Source: Cellulomonas sp. JH27-2 (GTDB lineage Bacteria > Actinomycetota > Actinomycetes > Actinomycetales > Cellulomonadaceae). From it: a stretch of DNA of 64,000 nt. The stretch is from positions 372,001-436,000 of the forward strand of contig NZ_JACYFR010000001.1 in the NCBI RefSeq assembly GCF_014837175.1. Direction: 5' to 3'. The position numbers were made by a program, and so were the translations under genes. How positions within the stretch are numbered: position 1 is the first letter of the stretch; the number at the start of each line of letters is the position of its first letter. A model generated the notes under the pieces. The model ran no database searches. It was given only the letters and a program-made list of their open reading frames with translations, and was not told the origin of the DNA. Positions 34,108 through 43,128 of the stretch are shown piece by piece.

Positions 34108-34137
34108 CCGAACCCCATCGATCCGAACCCCGTCGAT
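34108..34137. repeat. Two tandem 15-bp repeats at the lipoprotein start
   Basis: CCGAACCCCATCGAT is followed directly by CCGAACCCCGTCGAT (one mismatch). They lie just before the preferred start codon of the lipoprotein gene and provide an extra in-frame ATG, which makes the start uncertain. Confidence 0.75.
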
Positions 34138-34335
34138 CGCTCCGGCGCCACGCTGCCATGTCGCCGCTCGCTCGTCGCGCGCGGTGGGCCACTCAGCGGT
34201 CCACGGGCGCGATCACCGGATGATCCCGCCCACGCGGGCAGTGCTGCACTGCCTGCGTCCCTCGGTCACTTCTCGCGTGAATCGGTCGGCGACGAGCGGC
34301 CATCCGGCTCCGCGTTCCGGCCACGCGGACGCGCG

Positions 34336-34366
34336 CGAGCCCCGGTCCGCGCTGGACCGGGGCTCG
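34336..34366 (-). terminator. clpC terminator
   Basis: A perfect 13-bp stem (34336-34348 with 34354-34366, 5-nt loop) begins 13 bases after the clpC stop codon on the minus strand. A decayed copy exists at 32887-32920. Confidence 0.9.
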
Positions 34367-34379
34367 CGGGGTTGTGGAC

Positions 34380-36965
34380 TCAGCCGACCTGGGGCAGGGT
34401 CCCCGTGCCGCCGTCACCGGCCGCCGAGATCGGCGGTGCGGCCGGCAGGTCGGTGCCCGAGCCGGGTGTGCCGGACGTGACGCCGGCCCCGACGGGCTCC
34501 TTGTGCATGTCGACCTTGGTCACGCCCTTGAACGTGAACTCCCCGAGCAGACCCTCGCCCTCGGCGTCGACCAGCACGAGCTGGCCGGGCTTGAGCTCGC
34601 CGAACAGGATCTTCTCGGACAGCGCGTCCTCGATGTCCCGCTGGATGGCGCGGCGCAGCGGCCGGGCACCCAGGACCGGGTCGTAACCCTTCTCCGAGAG
34701 CAGCTTCTTGGCCGCGGGCGTGATCTCGATGGCCATGTCCTTGTCGCGCAAACGCTTGTCGAGCTTGGCGATCATCAGGTCGACGATCGCGAAGATCTCC
34801 GGCTGCGAGAGCTGCGGGAACACGACCACGTCGTCGACGCGGTTGAGGAACTCGGGACGGAAGTGCGTCTTGAGCTCGTCGTTGACCTTGGCCTTCATGC
34901 GCTCGTACGACGTCGACAGGTCGCCGCCGGCCTGGAAGCCGGTCATGACGCCCTTGGCGATGTCCCGCGTGCCGAGGTTGGTGGTCATGATGATCACGGT
35001 GTTCTTGAAGTCGATCACGCGACCCTGGCTGTCGGTCAGGCGACCGTCCTCGAGGATCTGCAGGAGCGAGTTGAAGATGTCCGCGTGGGCCTTCTCGACC
35101 TCGTCGAACAGGACCACGGAGAACGGCTTGCGCCGCACCTTCTCCGTGAGCTGACCGCCCTCGTCGTACCCGACGTAGCCGGGGGGCGAGCCGAACAGCC
35201 GCGAGACGGTGTGCTTCTCCGAGAACTCGGACATGTCGAGCTGGATCAGCGCGTCCTCGTCGCCGAACAGGAACTCCGCGAGCGCCTTGGCGAGCTCGGT
35301 CTTCCCGACACCCGTGGGGCCGGCGAAGATGAACGAGCCACCGGGACGCTTCGGGTCCTTGAGCCCGGCGCGCGTACGGCGGATGGCCTGCGAGAGCGCC
35401 TTGATGGCGGCGTCCTGGCCGACGACCCGCTTGTGCAGGTTCTCCTCCATGTGGAGCAGACGGCTGGACTCCTCCTCGGTGAGCTTGAACACCGGGATGC
35501 CCGTGGCGTTCGCCAGCACCTCGGCGATGAGCTCCTCGTCGACCTCCGCGACGGCGTCGAGGTCGCCGGACTTCCAGGCCTTCTCCTTCTCCAGCCGCTT
35601 GAGGCCGAGCTGCTTCTCGGCGTCACGCAGGCGGGCGGCCTTCTCGAAGTCCTGCTCGTCGATCGCCGACTCCTTGTCGCGGCGCGTCTCGGCGATCTGC
35701 TCGTCGAGCTCGCGCAGCTCCGGCGGAGCCGTCATGCGACGGATGCGCAGGCGGGCGCCGGCCTCGTCGACCAGGTCGATCGCCTTGTCCGGCAGGTAGC
35801 GGTCGTTGACGTACCGGTCGGCCAGCGTGGCGGCGGCGACCAGGGCGGAGTCCGTGATGGACACGCGGTGGTGCGCCTCGTAGCGGTCGCGCAGGCCCTT
35901 GAGGATCTCGATCGCGTGCTGCAGGTTCGGCTCGGCCACCTGGATCGGCTGGAAACGGCGCTCCAGGGCCGGGTCCTTCTCGACGTACTTGCGGTACTCG
36001 TCGAGCGTGGTGGCACCGATGGTCTGCAGCTCGCCGCGGGCGAGCATCGGCTTGAGGATCGACGCGGCGTCGATCGCACCCTCGGCGGCACCCGCACCCA
36101 CCAGGGTGTGGATCTCGTCGATGAACAAGATGATGTCGCCGCGCGTGCGGATCTCCTTGAGGACCTTCTTCAGGCGCTCCTCGAAGTCACCGCGGTAGCG
36201 GCTGCCGGCCACCAGGGCGCCCAGGTCCAGCGTGTACAGCTGCTTGTCCTTGAGCGTCTCGGGCACGTCGCCGCGCACGATGTCCTGCGCGAGCCCCTCG
36301 ACGACGGCGGTCTTGCCGACGCCGGGCTCCCCGATCAGGACCGGGTTGTTCTTGGTGCGGCGGGACAGCACCTGCATGACCCGCTCGATCTCCTTCTCGC
36401 GCATGATGACCGGGTCGAGCTTGCCGTCCCGGGCCGCCTGCGTGAGGTTGCGACCGAACTGGTCGAGCACGGCGCTGCCCGACGGCTGACCCTCCTGCGG
36501 GCCACCGGCGGCCACGGGCTCCTTGCCCTGGTAGCCGGAGACGAGCTGGATGACCTGCTGGCGCACGCGGTTGAGGTCGGCGCCCAGCTTGTTCAGGACC
36601 TGGGCGGCGACGCCCTCACCCTCGCGGATCAGGCCGAGCAGGATGTGCTCGGTCCCGATGTAGTTGTGGCCGAGCTGCAGCGCCTCGCGCAGCGACAGCT
36701 CCAGCACCTTCTTGGCGCGCGGCGTGAAGGGGATGTGCCCCGACGGCGCCTGCTGGCCCTCGCCGATGATCTCCTGCACCTGCGCGCGCACGGCCTCCAG
36801 GGAGATGCCGAGCGACTCGAGCGCCTTGGCCGCGACGCCCTCACCCTCGTGGATCAGACCCAGGAGGATGTGCTCGGTCCCGATGTAGTTGTGGTTGAGC
36901 ATCCGTGCCTCTTCTTGGGCAAGGACGACCACGCGACGGGCTCGGTCCGTGAATCTCTCGAACAT
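34380..36965 (-). CDS. clpC: ATP-dependent Clp protease ATPase subunit ClpC
   Basis: Hexameric AAA+ unfoldase that feeds substrates to ClpP, 861 residues. In order: two Clp N repeats (about 1-70 and 78-145; [13 protein letters not shown] twice), AAA-1 with Walker A GEPGVGKT (212-219), a UVR-containing middle region ([18 protein letters not shown]), AAA-2 with [14 protein letters not shown] near 550 and FIFAGPTG, then the ClpP-interaction domain and a Gly/Pro-rich tail. ATG 36965 ([11 protein letters not shown]) is the family start and has GAGGAG five bases upstream; a GTG two codons earlier is less likely. No ctsR or mcsAB genes are near, as usual in actinobacteria, where ClgR controls clpC. 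Confidence 0.97.
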   Translation of the reverse strand: MFERFTDRARRVVVLAQEEARMLNHNYIGTEHILLGLIHEGEGVAAKALESLGISLEAVRAQVQEIIGEGQQAPSGHIPFTPRAKKVLELSLREALQLGHNYIGTEHILLGLIREGEGVAAQVLNKLGADLNRVRQQVIQLVSGYQGKEPVAAGGPQEGQPSGSAVLDQFGRNLTQAARDGKLDPVIMREKEIERVMQVLSRRTKNNPVLIGEPGVGKTAVVEGLAQDIVRGDVPETLKDKQLYTLDLGALVAGSRYRGDFEERLKKVLKEIRTRGDIILFIDEIHTLVGAGAAEGAIDAASILKPMLARGELQTIGATTLDEYRKYVEKDPALERRFQPIQVAEPNLQHAIEILKGLRDRYEAHHRVSITDSALVAAATLADRYVNDRYLPDKAIDLVDEAGARLRIRRMTAPPELRELDEQIAETRRDKESAIDEQDFEKAARLRDAEKQLGLKRLEKEKAWKSGDLDAVAEVDEELIAEVLANATGIPVFKLTEEESSRLLHMEENLHKRVVGQDAAIKALSQAIRRTRAGLKDPKRPGGSFIFAGPTGVGKTELAKALAEFLFGDEDALIQLDMSEFSEKHTVSRLFGSPPGYVGYDEGGQLTEKVRRKPFSVVLFDEVEKAHADIFNSLLQILEDGRLTDSQGRVIDFKNTVIIMTTNLGTRDIAKGVMTGFQAGGDLSTSYERMKAKVNDELKTHFRPEFLNRVDDVVVFPQLSQPEIFAIVDLMIAKLDKRLRDKDMAIEITPAAKKLLSEKGYDPVLGARPLRRAIQRDIEDALSEKILFGELKPGQLVLVDAEGEGLLGEFTFKGVTKVDMHKEPVGAGVTSGTPGSGTDLPAAPPISAAGDGGTGTLPQVG

Positions 36966-37072
36966 GTGCACTCCTCACGAGCTGCGTGCCTACCGGTTCC
37001 GCGCCGGGCGCTGCGGGGTCGATAGGACGGCGTTGTTCGATGCTAACGGCGCCATACCCCCGCAACTGCCCG

Positions 37073-37090
37073 TGTTCGCCGCAGGCGTGA
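37073..37090. promoter_or_regulatory. Candidate ClgR site upstream of clpC
   Basis: TGTTCGCCGCAGGCGTGA agrees with the published ClgR consensus (CGC-N5-GCG core with flanking W bases) except for the central A and one flanking position. It lies 108 bp upstream of the clpC start, in the divergent region with the lipoprotein gene. ClgR is the known activator of clp genes in actinobacteria. Confidence 0.4.
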
Positions 37091-37142
37091 TCCGGCCTCG
37101 CCGACATCACCTCCCGCCCCTGTTCTGCCGATACTTCTCAGC

Positions 37143-37793
37143 GTGAGACCTCTCGTGCGCCAGGGCGCCGCCCACCAGCGGCGGGGGACCGTGGCGTCCA
37201 TGCCGCTCGCAGCACTCGCCCTGGCGTGCGGGCTGGCGGTCGCGGGCTGCACCGCGGACTCCTCGTCCTCGCGCCCCCGACCGTCGCGATCGGCCGTCAG
37301 CAGCTCGACCGCCCCAGCCGTCACACCTGTCGACCACCTGGACGGTGCGACCAGGGCGGTTGTGAGCGGCGTCGGGATCGACGTCCCGGCCGGCTGGCAC
37401 ACGGACTCACCGGCGGGCGGGGCCGCCGAGGTGCTCCGGCTCTTTCCGGCTGGAGCCGCCGACCCGGTCGTCGTCCTGACCGTCGGCAGGAAGACGGGCA
37501 TCGATGAGGTCGGCGTCGACGGAGCGCTCGACGGTCTCACGCGCGCATGGGGCGGTACCGCTCACGAGCTCCGTCGATCCGGCGTCACGTGGCCTGCCGC
37601 TCTCGACCCAGAAGCGGTGACGTTCACCTACGAGGACCTGCGCGGCGCCGACTCGACGTGGCAAGCGATGGCGGTCGCCGGGCACGACGAGGAGAAGACC
37701 ACCCTGGCTCTGGTTCTCCTGGTGGCGCCCAGCGGCGAGCTGGAGACCTCAGCGGCGCTCGAGGTCGCCGGGACGATCCGCTTCGACGGCTGA
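37143..37793 (+). CDS. Putative lipoprotein of unknown function
   Basis: 216 residues from GTG 37143. A signal peptide with lipobox LAVAGC (Cys36) is followed by a Ser/Pro-rich tether (about 37-60) and a compact domain (about 65-216) with VVSGVGIDVPAGWHTDSP and a predicted alternating beta pattern, similar in style to LpqN/Mog1-like lipoprotein domains, but not assigned. It is divergent from clpC and convergent with the XRE/cupin regulator. Confidence 0.7.
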   Translation: MRPLVRQGAAHQRRGTVASMPLAALALACGLAVAGCTADSSSSRPRPSRSAVSSSTAPAVTPVDHLDGATRAVVSGVGIDVPAGWHTDSPAGGAAEVLRLFPAGAADPVVVLTVGRKTGIDEVGVDGALDGLTRAWGGTAHELRRSGVTWPAALDPEAVTFTYEDLRGADSTWQAMAVAGHDEEKTTLALVLLVAPSGELETSAALEVAGTIRFDG

Positions 37794-37806
37794 GAGCCAG
37801 GCCTGC

Positions 37807-38448
37807 TCACCCGGCGGGGTGGACGATCACCCACGTCGCGACCGTGACGCCGTCGGACTGGTTGCTCAGGCGGTGCGGGGTGCTGCAGGCGTAGGAGACG
37901 GTGTCGCCGGCGCGGACGACGACGCGCTCGTCCGGGAAGTCGATGGTCAGCTCGCCGGCGGTCACGGTGCCGATCTCGTAGCCGACGTGCGTGACGAGCT
38001 CGGTCTGGCCGCCGCCCGTGGACCCGGGCGGGTAGGTGGACTCGAAGAAGTCGACGTCACGGGACAGACCGGGCGACAGGCGGCGGAAGACGACGCCGCC
38101 CTCGAGCCGCACGACGTCCGCCTCGACCGCGCGGCGCACGACGTAGCCGCCGTCCTGCAGCGCTGCGGGCGCGTCCGTCGAGGCGCCGCCGAACACGTCG
38201 ACGAGGCTCGCGTCGAGCGCCGTGACGAGGGCGAAGAGCCGGTTGACGGAAGGCCGCAGCACGCCGCGCTCGATCTGGGAGACGGCGCTGGCCGAGATAC
38301 CGAGCCGCGCACCGACCTCGCGCAGCGTCAGGCCCCGCTCTTCGCGCAGCTCGCGCAGTCGCGCCCCCAGCTGCTCCGCGTCGAACGCGTCGAGCAGCCG
38401 CCCGGCCTCGTCGTCGAGCGCACCGTGCGCGTCCGGCGTCGTCGTCAC
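37807..38448 (-). CDS. XRE family regulator with C-terminal cupin domain
   Basis: 213 residues from GTG 38448, which has GGAGGA just upstream; the frame opens 23 codons earlier without a ribosome site. The helix-turn-helix (about 28-85; LRELREERGLTLREVGARLGISASAVSQIE) is joined to a cupin sensor domain (about 130-210; GGGQTELVTHVGYEIGTV, VVVRAGDTVSYACSTPHRL). HTH-cupin regulators usually sense small metabolites. Divergent position next to the allantoin permease, with an inverted repeat between, makes it the likely regulator of the purine-degradation operon. Confidence 0.9.
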   Translation of the reverse strand: MTTTPDAHGALDDEAGRLLDAFDAEQLGARLRELREERGLTLREVGARLGISASAVSQIERGVLRPSVNRLFALVTALDASLVDVFGGASTDAPAALQDGGYVVRRAVEADVVRLEGGVVFRRLSPGLSRDVDFFESTYPPGSTGGGQTELVTHVGYEIGTVTAGELTIDFPDERVVVRAGDTVSYACSTPHRLSNQSDGVTVATWVIVHPAG

Positions 38449-38519
38449 GTCGTCCTCCTGCCCGCTCTCGGCGCCTGCAGCCTCGTCGCCACAGGTCGTT
38501 TCACGCCTGAAGTCCAAAG

Positions 38520-38552
38520 TTCACAAACCGGAAACCGCCGCAGGGTTGTGAA
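38520..38552. promoter_or_regulatory. Candidate operator of the allantoin operon
   Basis: TTCACAAACC (38520-38529) and GGGTTGTGAA (38543-38552) form an inverted repeat with 9 of 10 matching positions, and a further TTCACAC half-site follows at 38561-38567. It lies between the XRE/cupin gene and the permease gene. Confidence 0.5.
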
Positions 38553-38624
38553 GTCATAGATTCACACCCGTTCAGCCATCGCTTCACCACGTCAGCGTAC
38601 CCACCGCCCAGCGTGAGGATCCCC

Positions 38625-40298
38625 ATGAACCCCGACTACTCGGCCGACGAGCCCGCCGGCACCACCGCCACCTTCCCCGAGCCGCCCGCGAGCGGCGGCG
38701 CCGGTCCGGCGGACAGCGAGCTCCCCCACGACATCCTCGAGGCGGCGGGCCTGCCCCCGGGCGCCGGCCTCATCAAGCCGCACTACGACCCGCGCCTCAC
38801 CAACGAGGACCTCGCGCCGCTGAAGAAGCAGACCTGGTCGTCGTACAACATCTTCGCGTTCTGGATGTCCGACGTGCACAGCGTCGGCGGCTACGTGACG
38901 GCTGGCTCGCTCTTCGCGCTCGGCATCGCCAGCTGGCAGGTGCTCGTCTCGCTCGTCGTCGGCATCGTCATCGTGCAGTTCTTCTGCAATCTCGTCGCGA
39001 AGCCCAGCCAGAAGACGGCCGTCCCCTACCCCGTCATGAACCGGGCCGTCTTCGGCGTCCTGGGCGCCAACATCCCCGCCGTCATCCGCGGTCTGATCGC
39101 GGTGGCCTGGTACGGCGTGCAGACGTTCCTGGCCGGCGAGGCACTCAACATCATCTTCCTCAAGTTCATCCCGAGCTCCGCGAACCTGCTCGAGCACTCG
39201 TTCCTGGGGCTGTCCGCCCTCGGCTGGGTCTCCTACGCGATCCTCTGGGTGGCGCAGGCCGCGCTGTTCTGGACCGGCATGGACACCATCCGCAAGTTCA
39301 TCGACTGGGCCGGCCCGGCCGTCTACGTCGTGATGATCGCCCTGGCGATCTACCTGGTCTCCAAGGCCGGCTGGAGCAACATCTCCCTCAACCTCTCGAC
39401 CGGGCCCGCCATGACCTTCGGCGCCTCCATCCCCGTCATGCTCGGCGCGATCGCCCTGGTGGTGTCCTACTTCTCCGGACCCATGCTCAACTTCGGCGAC
39501 TTCGCCCGGTACGGCGCGAGCTTCAAGAAGGTGAAGAAGGGCAACTTCCTGGGTCTGCCCGTCAACTTCCTGTTCTTCTCGCTGCTCACCGTCATCTGCG
39601 CGTCGGCCACCGTCCCGGTGTTCGGCGAGCTCATCACCGACCCGATCAAGACCGTCCAGGCCATCGACACCCCGTTCGCGGTGCTGCTGGGCGGCCTGAC
39701 GTTCGTCACGGCGACCGTCGGCATCAACATCGTCGCCAACTTCATCTCCCCCGCGTTCGACTTCTCCAACGTCTCCCCGCAGCGCATCAGCTGGCGGATG
39801 GGCGGCATGATCGCCGCCGTCGGCTCCGTCGTCCTGATGCCGTGGAAGTGGTACGCGAACGACGACGCCATCCACTACACGCTCGGCGTGCTGGGCGCGC
39901 TCATCGGCCCACTGTTCGGCATCCTCATCGCCGGCTACTACGTGGTGGGCAAGCAGCGCGTGCGGGTCGACGACATGTTCTCGATGTCCACGAAGGGCAA
40001 GTACTGGTTCACGGGCGGGTACAACCGCAACGGCGTCGCCACGGTGATCGTCGCGGGGCTCGTGTCCGTCGCCTGCGCGGTGCTGCCCAAGACGTTCGCC
40101 GACATGGGGGCGTTCGACGTCACCGAGATCTCGCAGTACAGCTGGTTCATCGGCTGCGCGCTCGGGTTCGCCATCTTCACGTTCCTCGAGCGCCGCAACC
40201 CGCAGATCCCGCTGCTCGACGCCGACGACCCGCACGTCTCCGACGGCACCGTCGAGGCCCGCACGGGCACCGCGGTGGTAGGCGAGGAAGTGGCCTGA
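38625..40298 (+). CDS. pucI: NCS1 family permease, probably allantoin
   Basis: Integral membrane transporter of 557 residues with a soluble N-terminus of about 60 residues and twelve predicted helices. The NCS1 family mark NEDLAPLKKQTWSSYNIFAFW (start of helix 1) and the FGDFARYGAS loop are clear. Gene order (racemase, allantoinase and allantoate hydrolase follow) makes allantoin the best substrate, though uracil, cytosine or hydantoin are handled by close relatives. ATG 38625 follows GAGGATC; a GTG four codons earlier is possible. The racemase gene begins four bases after its stop. Confidence 0.9.
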   Translation: MNPDYSADEPAGTTATFPEPPASGGAGPADSELPHDILEAAGLPPGAGLIKPHYDPRLTNEDLAPLKKQTWSSYNIFAFWMSDVHSVGGYVTAGSLFALGIASWQVLVSLVVGIVIVQFFCNLVAKPSQKTAVPYPVMNRAVFGVLGANIPAVIRGLIAVAWYGVQTFLAGEALNIIFLKFIPSSANLLEHSFLGLSALGWVSYAILWVAQAALFWTGMDTIRKFIDWAGPAVYVVMIALAIYLVSKAGWSNISLNLSTGPAMTFGASIPVMLGAIALVVSYFSGPMLNFGDFARYGASFKKVKKGNFLGLPVNFLFFSLLTVICASATVPVFGELITDPIKTVQAIDTPFAVLLGGLTFVTATVGINIVANFISPAFDFSNVSPQRISWRMGGMIAAVGSVVLMPWKWYANDDAIHYTLGVLGALIGPLFGILIAGYYVVGKQRVRVDDMFSMSTKGKYWFTGGYNRNGVATVIVAGLVSVACAVLPKTFADMGAFDVTEISQYSWFIGCALGFAIFTFLERRNPQIPLLDADDPHVSDGTVEARTGTAVVGEEVA

Positions 40299-40302
40299 CC
40301 CG

Positions 40303-41079
40303 ATGCGCATCCGGGTCATCAACCCCAACACCACCCGGGCGATGACCGACCTCATCGGTCGGTCCGCCCGGGTGGTGGCGTCACCGGGCGTCCTGGTGGA
40401 CGCCGTCCAGCCGACGATGGGACCGGCCTCCATCGAGAGCCACTACGAGGAGGCGCTGGCCGTCCCCGGCATCCTCGAACAGGTGGCGCTCGGCGAGGCC
40501 GAGGGCGTCGACGGATACGTCGTCGCCTGCTTCGGCGACCCGGGCCTGGACGCGGCGCGTGAGCTGGCGTCCGGGCCGGTGCTCGGGATCGCCGAGGCGG
40601 CGATGCACGCCGCGTCGCTCGTCGCGCGGCGCTTCGGGATCGTCACGACGCTGGACCGCACGCGCGGGCGGGCGCATGAGCTCGTCGCGCGGTACGGCTT
40701 CGCGGACGCCTGCGTCGAGGTCCGGGCGTGCGAGATCCCCGTGCTGGACCTGGAGCACGACCCGGACGTGCTCGCGCGCGTGGTCGCCGAGTCGCGCGCG
40801 GTGGTCGAGCAGGGCGCCGAAGCCGTCGTGCTGGGGTGCGCGGGCATGACGGCGCTGTGCCGGTCGGTGTCCGACGAGGTCGGCGTGCCCGTCGTCGACG
40901 GTGTGACCGCCGCCGTGCTGCTGGCGCAGTCGCTGGTCGCCATGGGCTTGCGCCCGTCGGCGCGCGGCGAGTACGCACCCCCGCCCGCCAAGCCCATGAC
41001 CGGCCTGCTCGCAGGTTTCGAGATCATGTCCGCCACGAAACACGACGCGCCATTTGGCGTTGTACGTTCGCCCGCATGA
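40303..41079 (+). CDS. hpxA: Asp/Glu/hydantoin racemase family, probable allantoin racemase
   Basis: Cofactor-independent racemase of 258 residues with INPNTT at the N-terminus and the two catalytic Cys in VACFGDP (about residue 75) and LGCAGM (about 182). In purine pathways this family interconverts R- and S-allantoin so that all uptake enters the S-specific allantoinase. Its stop overlaps the allantoinase ATG by four bases. Hydantoin racemase activity is the alternative. Confidence 0.9.
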   Translation: MRIRVINPNTTRAMTDLIGRSARVVASPGVLVDAVQPTMGPASIESHYEEALAVPGILEQVALGEAEGVDGYVVACFGDPGLDAARELASGPVLGIAEAAMHAASLVARRFGIVTTLDRTRGRAHELVARYGFADACVEVRACEIPVLDLEHDPDVLARVVAESRAVVEQGAEAVVLGCAGMTALCRSVSDEVGVPVVDGVTAAVLLAQSLVAMGLRPSARGEYAPPPAKPMTGLLAGFEIMSATKHDAPFGVVRSPA

Positions 41080-42416
41080 CAGTGGTGCGCGCGGCACGCG
41101 TATGGATCGGCGGGGCGTTCGGCCCCGCCCAGGTGCGGGTCGACGAGGGGGTCGTGGTCGCGGTCGCCGCGTACGACGCACCGCTGTGGCCCGACGACGA
41201 GGTCATCACGCTCGCCGACGACGAGGTCCTGCTCCCCGGGCTCGTCGACTCGCACGTGCACGTCAACGAGCCCGGCCGCACGCACTGGGAGGGCTTCGCG
41301 TCGGCCACGCGGGCCGCGGCGGTCGCGGGCGTCACGACGATCGTCGACATGCCGCTCAACTCGATCCCGCCCACGACGACGCCCGACGCGCTGGCCGCCA
41401 AGCTGGCCGCGACGCAGGGCAAGCTCAGCGTGGACGTCGCCTTCTGGGGCGGCGCCGTGCCGGAGAACCTGGGCGCCCTGGGGCCGCTGCACGCCGCCGG
41501 CGTGCGGGGCTTCAAGGCGTTCCTGGCGCCGTCGGGGGTCGACGAGTTCGGCCACCTGGACGCCGAGCAGCTGCGCGCCGCGCTCGCGGAGGTCGCCGCG
41601 CTGGGCTCCGTGCTCATCGTGCACGCCGAGGACCCGTCGCACCTGCACGGTTCCGGCCCGCTGGGGTCGCGGTACGACGACTTCGTCGCGAGCCGCCCGC
41701 CCGTCAGCGAGCGCGAGGCCGTCGCGCGCGTCATCGACGGCGTCCGCGAGACCGGCGCCCGCGCGCACATCCTGCACGTGTCCGCCGCCGACAGCCTGGA
41801 CCTGGTGCGCGCAGCCCGCGCCGAAGGGCTGCCACTGACCGTCGAGACGTGCCCGCACTATCTGACGCTGAGCGCCGACGACGTGCCCGCGGGGGCCACC
41901 CAGTACAAGTGCTGCCCGCCCATCCGCGACTCCGCCAACCAGGACCTGCTGTGGGAGGCGGTGCTCGACGGGACCGTCGACGCGGTCGTGTCCGACCACT
42001 CCCCCGCCACCGAGGACGTCAAGAACGTCGACGACGACTTCGGGCTCTCGTGGGGCGGCATCGCCGGTCTGCAGCTCGGGTTCTCGGCGACGTGGACCGC
42101 GGCACGGGCCAGGGGAATCACGCTGGACGCGCTGCTCCCGCTCTTCACGACCGGCCCGGCCCGCGTCGCAGGCTTGTCCGCCGGCGTCATCGAGCCCGGC
42201 GCCCCCGCGCACCTCGTGGCGTTCGCGCCCGACGACGAGCACGTGGTGGACCGCCACCGCCTGGAGCACCGCAACCCCGTCTCGCCGTACCACGGGGCCC
42301 GGCTGCGCGGCGTGGCCCGCACGGTGTGGCTGCACGGCGAGGCCGTCGTCGTCGACGGCGCGGTCGCCCACCCCGGCACCGGCCGGGCTCTCCTGCCGGA
42401 GGTGGCCAGTGTCTGA
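41076..42416 (+). CDS. allB: Allantoinase
   Basis: Opens the hydantoin ring of S-allantoin to allantoate, 446 residues. It is an amidohydrolase-fold enzyme with LPGLVDSHVHVNEPGRTHWE (metal His pair), a carboxylated Lys in GFKAFLAPSG, His in ILHVSAADS and VETCPHYL, and Asp in DAVVSDHSPAT. The ATG overlaps the racemase stop (ATGA). The long open frame upstream belongs to an antisense-frame reading of the racemase and is not coding. Confidence 0.95.
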   Translation: MTVVRAARVWIGGAFGPAQVRVDEGVVVAVAAYDAPLWPDDEVITLADDEVLLPGLVDSHVHVNEPGRTHWEGFASATRAAAVAGVTTIVDMPLNSIPPTTTPDALAAKLAATQGKLSVDVAFWGGAVPENLGALGPLHAAGVRGFKAFLAPSGVDEFGHLDAEQLRAALAEVAALGSVLIVHAEDPSHLHGSGPLGSRYDDFVASRPPVSEREAVARVIDGVRETGARAHILHVSAADSLDLVRAARAEGLPLTVETCPHYLTLSADDVPAGATQYKCCPPIRDSANQDLLWEAVLDGTVDAVVSDHSPATEDVKNVDDDFGLSWGGIAGLQLGFSATWTAARARGITLDALLPLFTTGPARVAGLSAGVIEPGAPAHLVAFAPDDEHVVDRHRLEHRNPVSPYHGARLRGVARTVWLHGEAVVVDGAVAHPGTGRALLPEVASV

Positions 42417-43128
42417 GACCCCGAGTCGCGCGTCCATCGCCACCTGGGACCCCGGGCAGCGCCACCTGGTGCTGATGCTCGCTCTCACCTTCACCACGGG
42501 CATCGTCGACGCCGTCGGCTACCTGGGCCTGGACCGCGTCTTCACCGCCAACATGACCGGCAACGTCGTCATCCTGGGGATGGCGATCGCCGGCGGCGAC
42601 GGGCTGCCGATCCTGGGCCCGACGCTCGCGCTCGCCGGGTTCCTGGCGGGCGCCGCGATCGGCGGCCGCGTCCTGCGCACCGCCCCACCCGACTGGTCGA
42701 ACCGGACCAGCGGCACGTTCATGGCGACAGGTGTCCTGGCCACCGCACTGGGGATCGCGGCCGTGATCGTTCCACCGCACGCCGGTGAGGCGTGGGCGCT
42801 GGTGGTCACCGTGCTGCTGGCCGTGGCGATGGGCCTGCAGGCCGCGACCGCACGTCGGCTCGCCGTCAAGGACGTGACGACGGTCGTCGTGACGTCGACG
42901 TTGACGGGTCTGGCCGCCGACTCGCGGCTGGCCGGCGGCGACGGGTCCAACTGGGCGCGCCGGGCGCTCGCGGTGGCGCTGATCCTCGTGGGAGCCGGCG
43001 TCGGGGCGCTCCTGCTCCGTGCGGGCGGCCAGCGAGGCGTCGGGGTCGGGATGCTGGTGGCGGGCGTGCTCGCGATCGCGGTCTCCGCGCTCGGGCACCG
43101 CCACCGCGACGAGCGGAGGGACGCATGA
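42409..43128 (+). CDS. DUF1275 (YoaK) family membrane protein
   Basis: 239 residues with about six membrane helices and the DUF1275 signature: TFTTGIVDAVGYLGL and VFTANMTGNVV at the N-terminus and TTVVVTSTLTGLAAD in the second half. Function is unknown. It is embedded in the allantoin operon: its GTG start overlaps allB by eight bases and its stop overlaps the formamidase-like gene by four. A role in export or uptake of a pathway intermediate or product is inference from position. Confidence 0.88.
   Translation: MSETPSRASIATWDPGQRHLVLMLALTFTTGIVDAVGYLGLDRVFTANMTGNVVILGMAIAGGDGLPILGPTLALAGFLAGAAIGGRVLRTAPPDWSNRTSGTFMATGVLATALGIAAVIVPPHAGEAWALVVTVLLAVAMGLQAATARRLAVKDVTTVVVTSTLTGLAADSRLAGGDGSNWARRALAVALILVGAGVGALLLRAGGQRGVGVGMLVAGVLAIAVSALGHRHRDERRDA

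Noticed and set aside
34374..37025. 883-codon plus-strand frame opposite clpC
   Set aside because: clpC on the minus strand is unmistakable; the plus-strand reading is Leu/Val/Arg-rich shadow.
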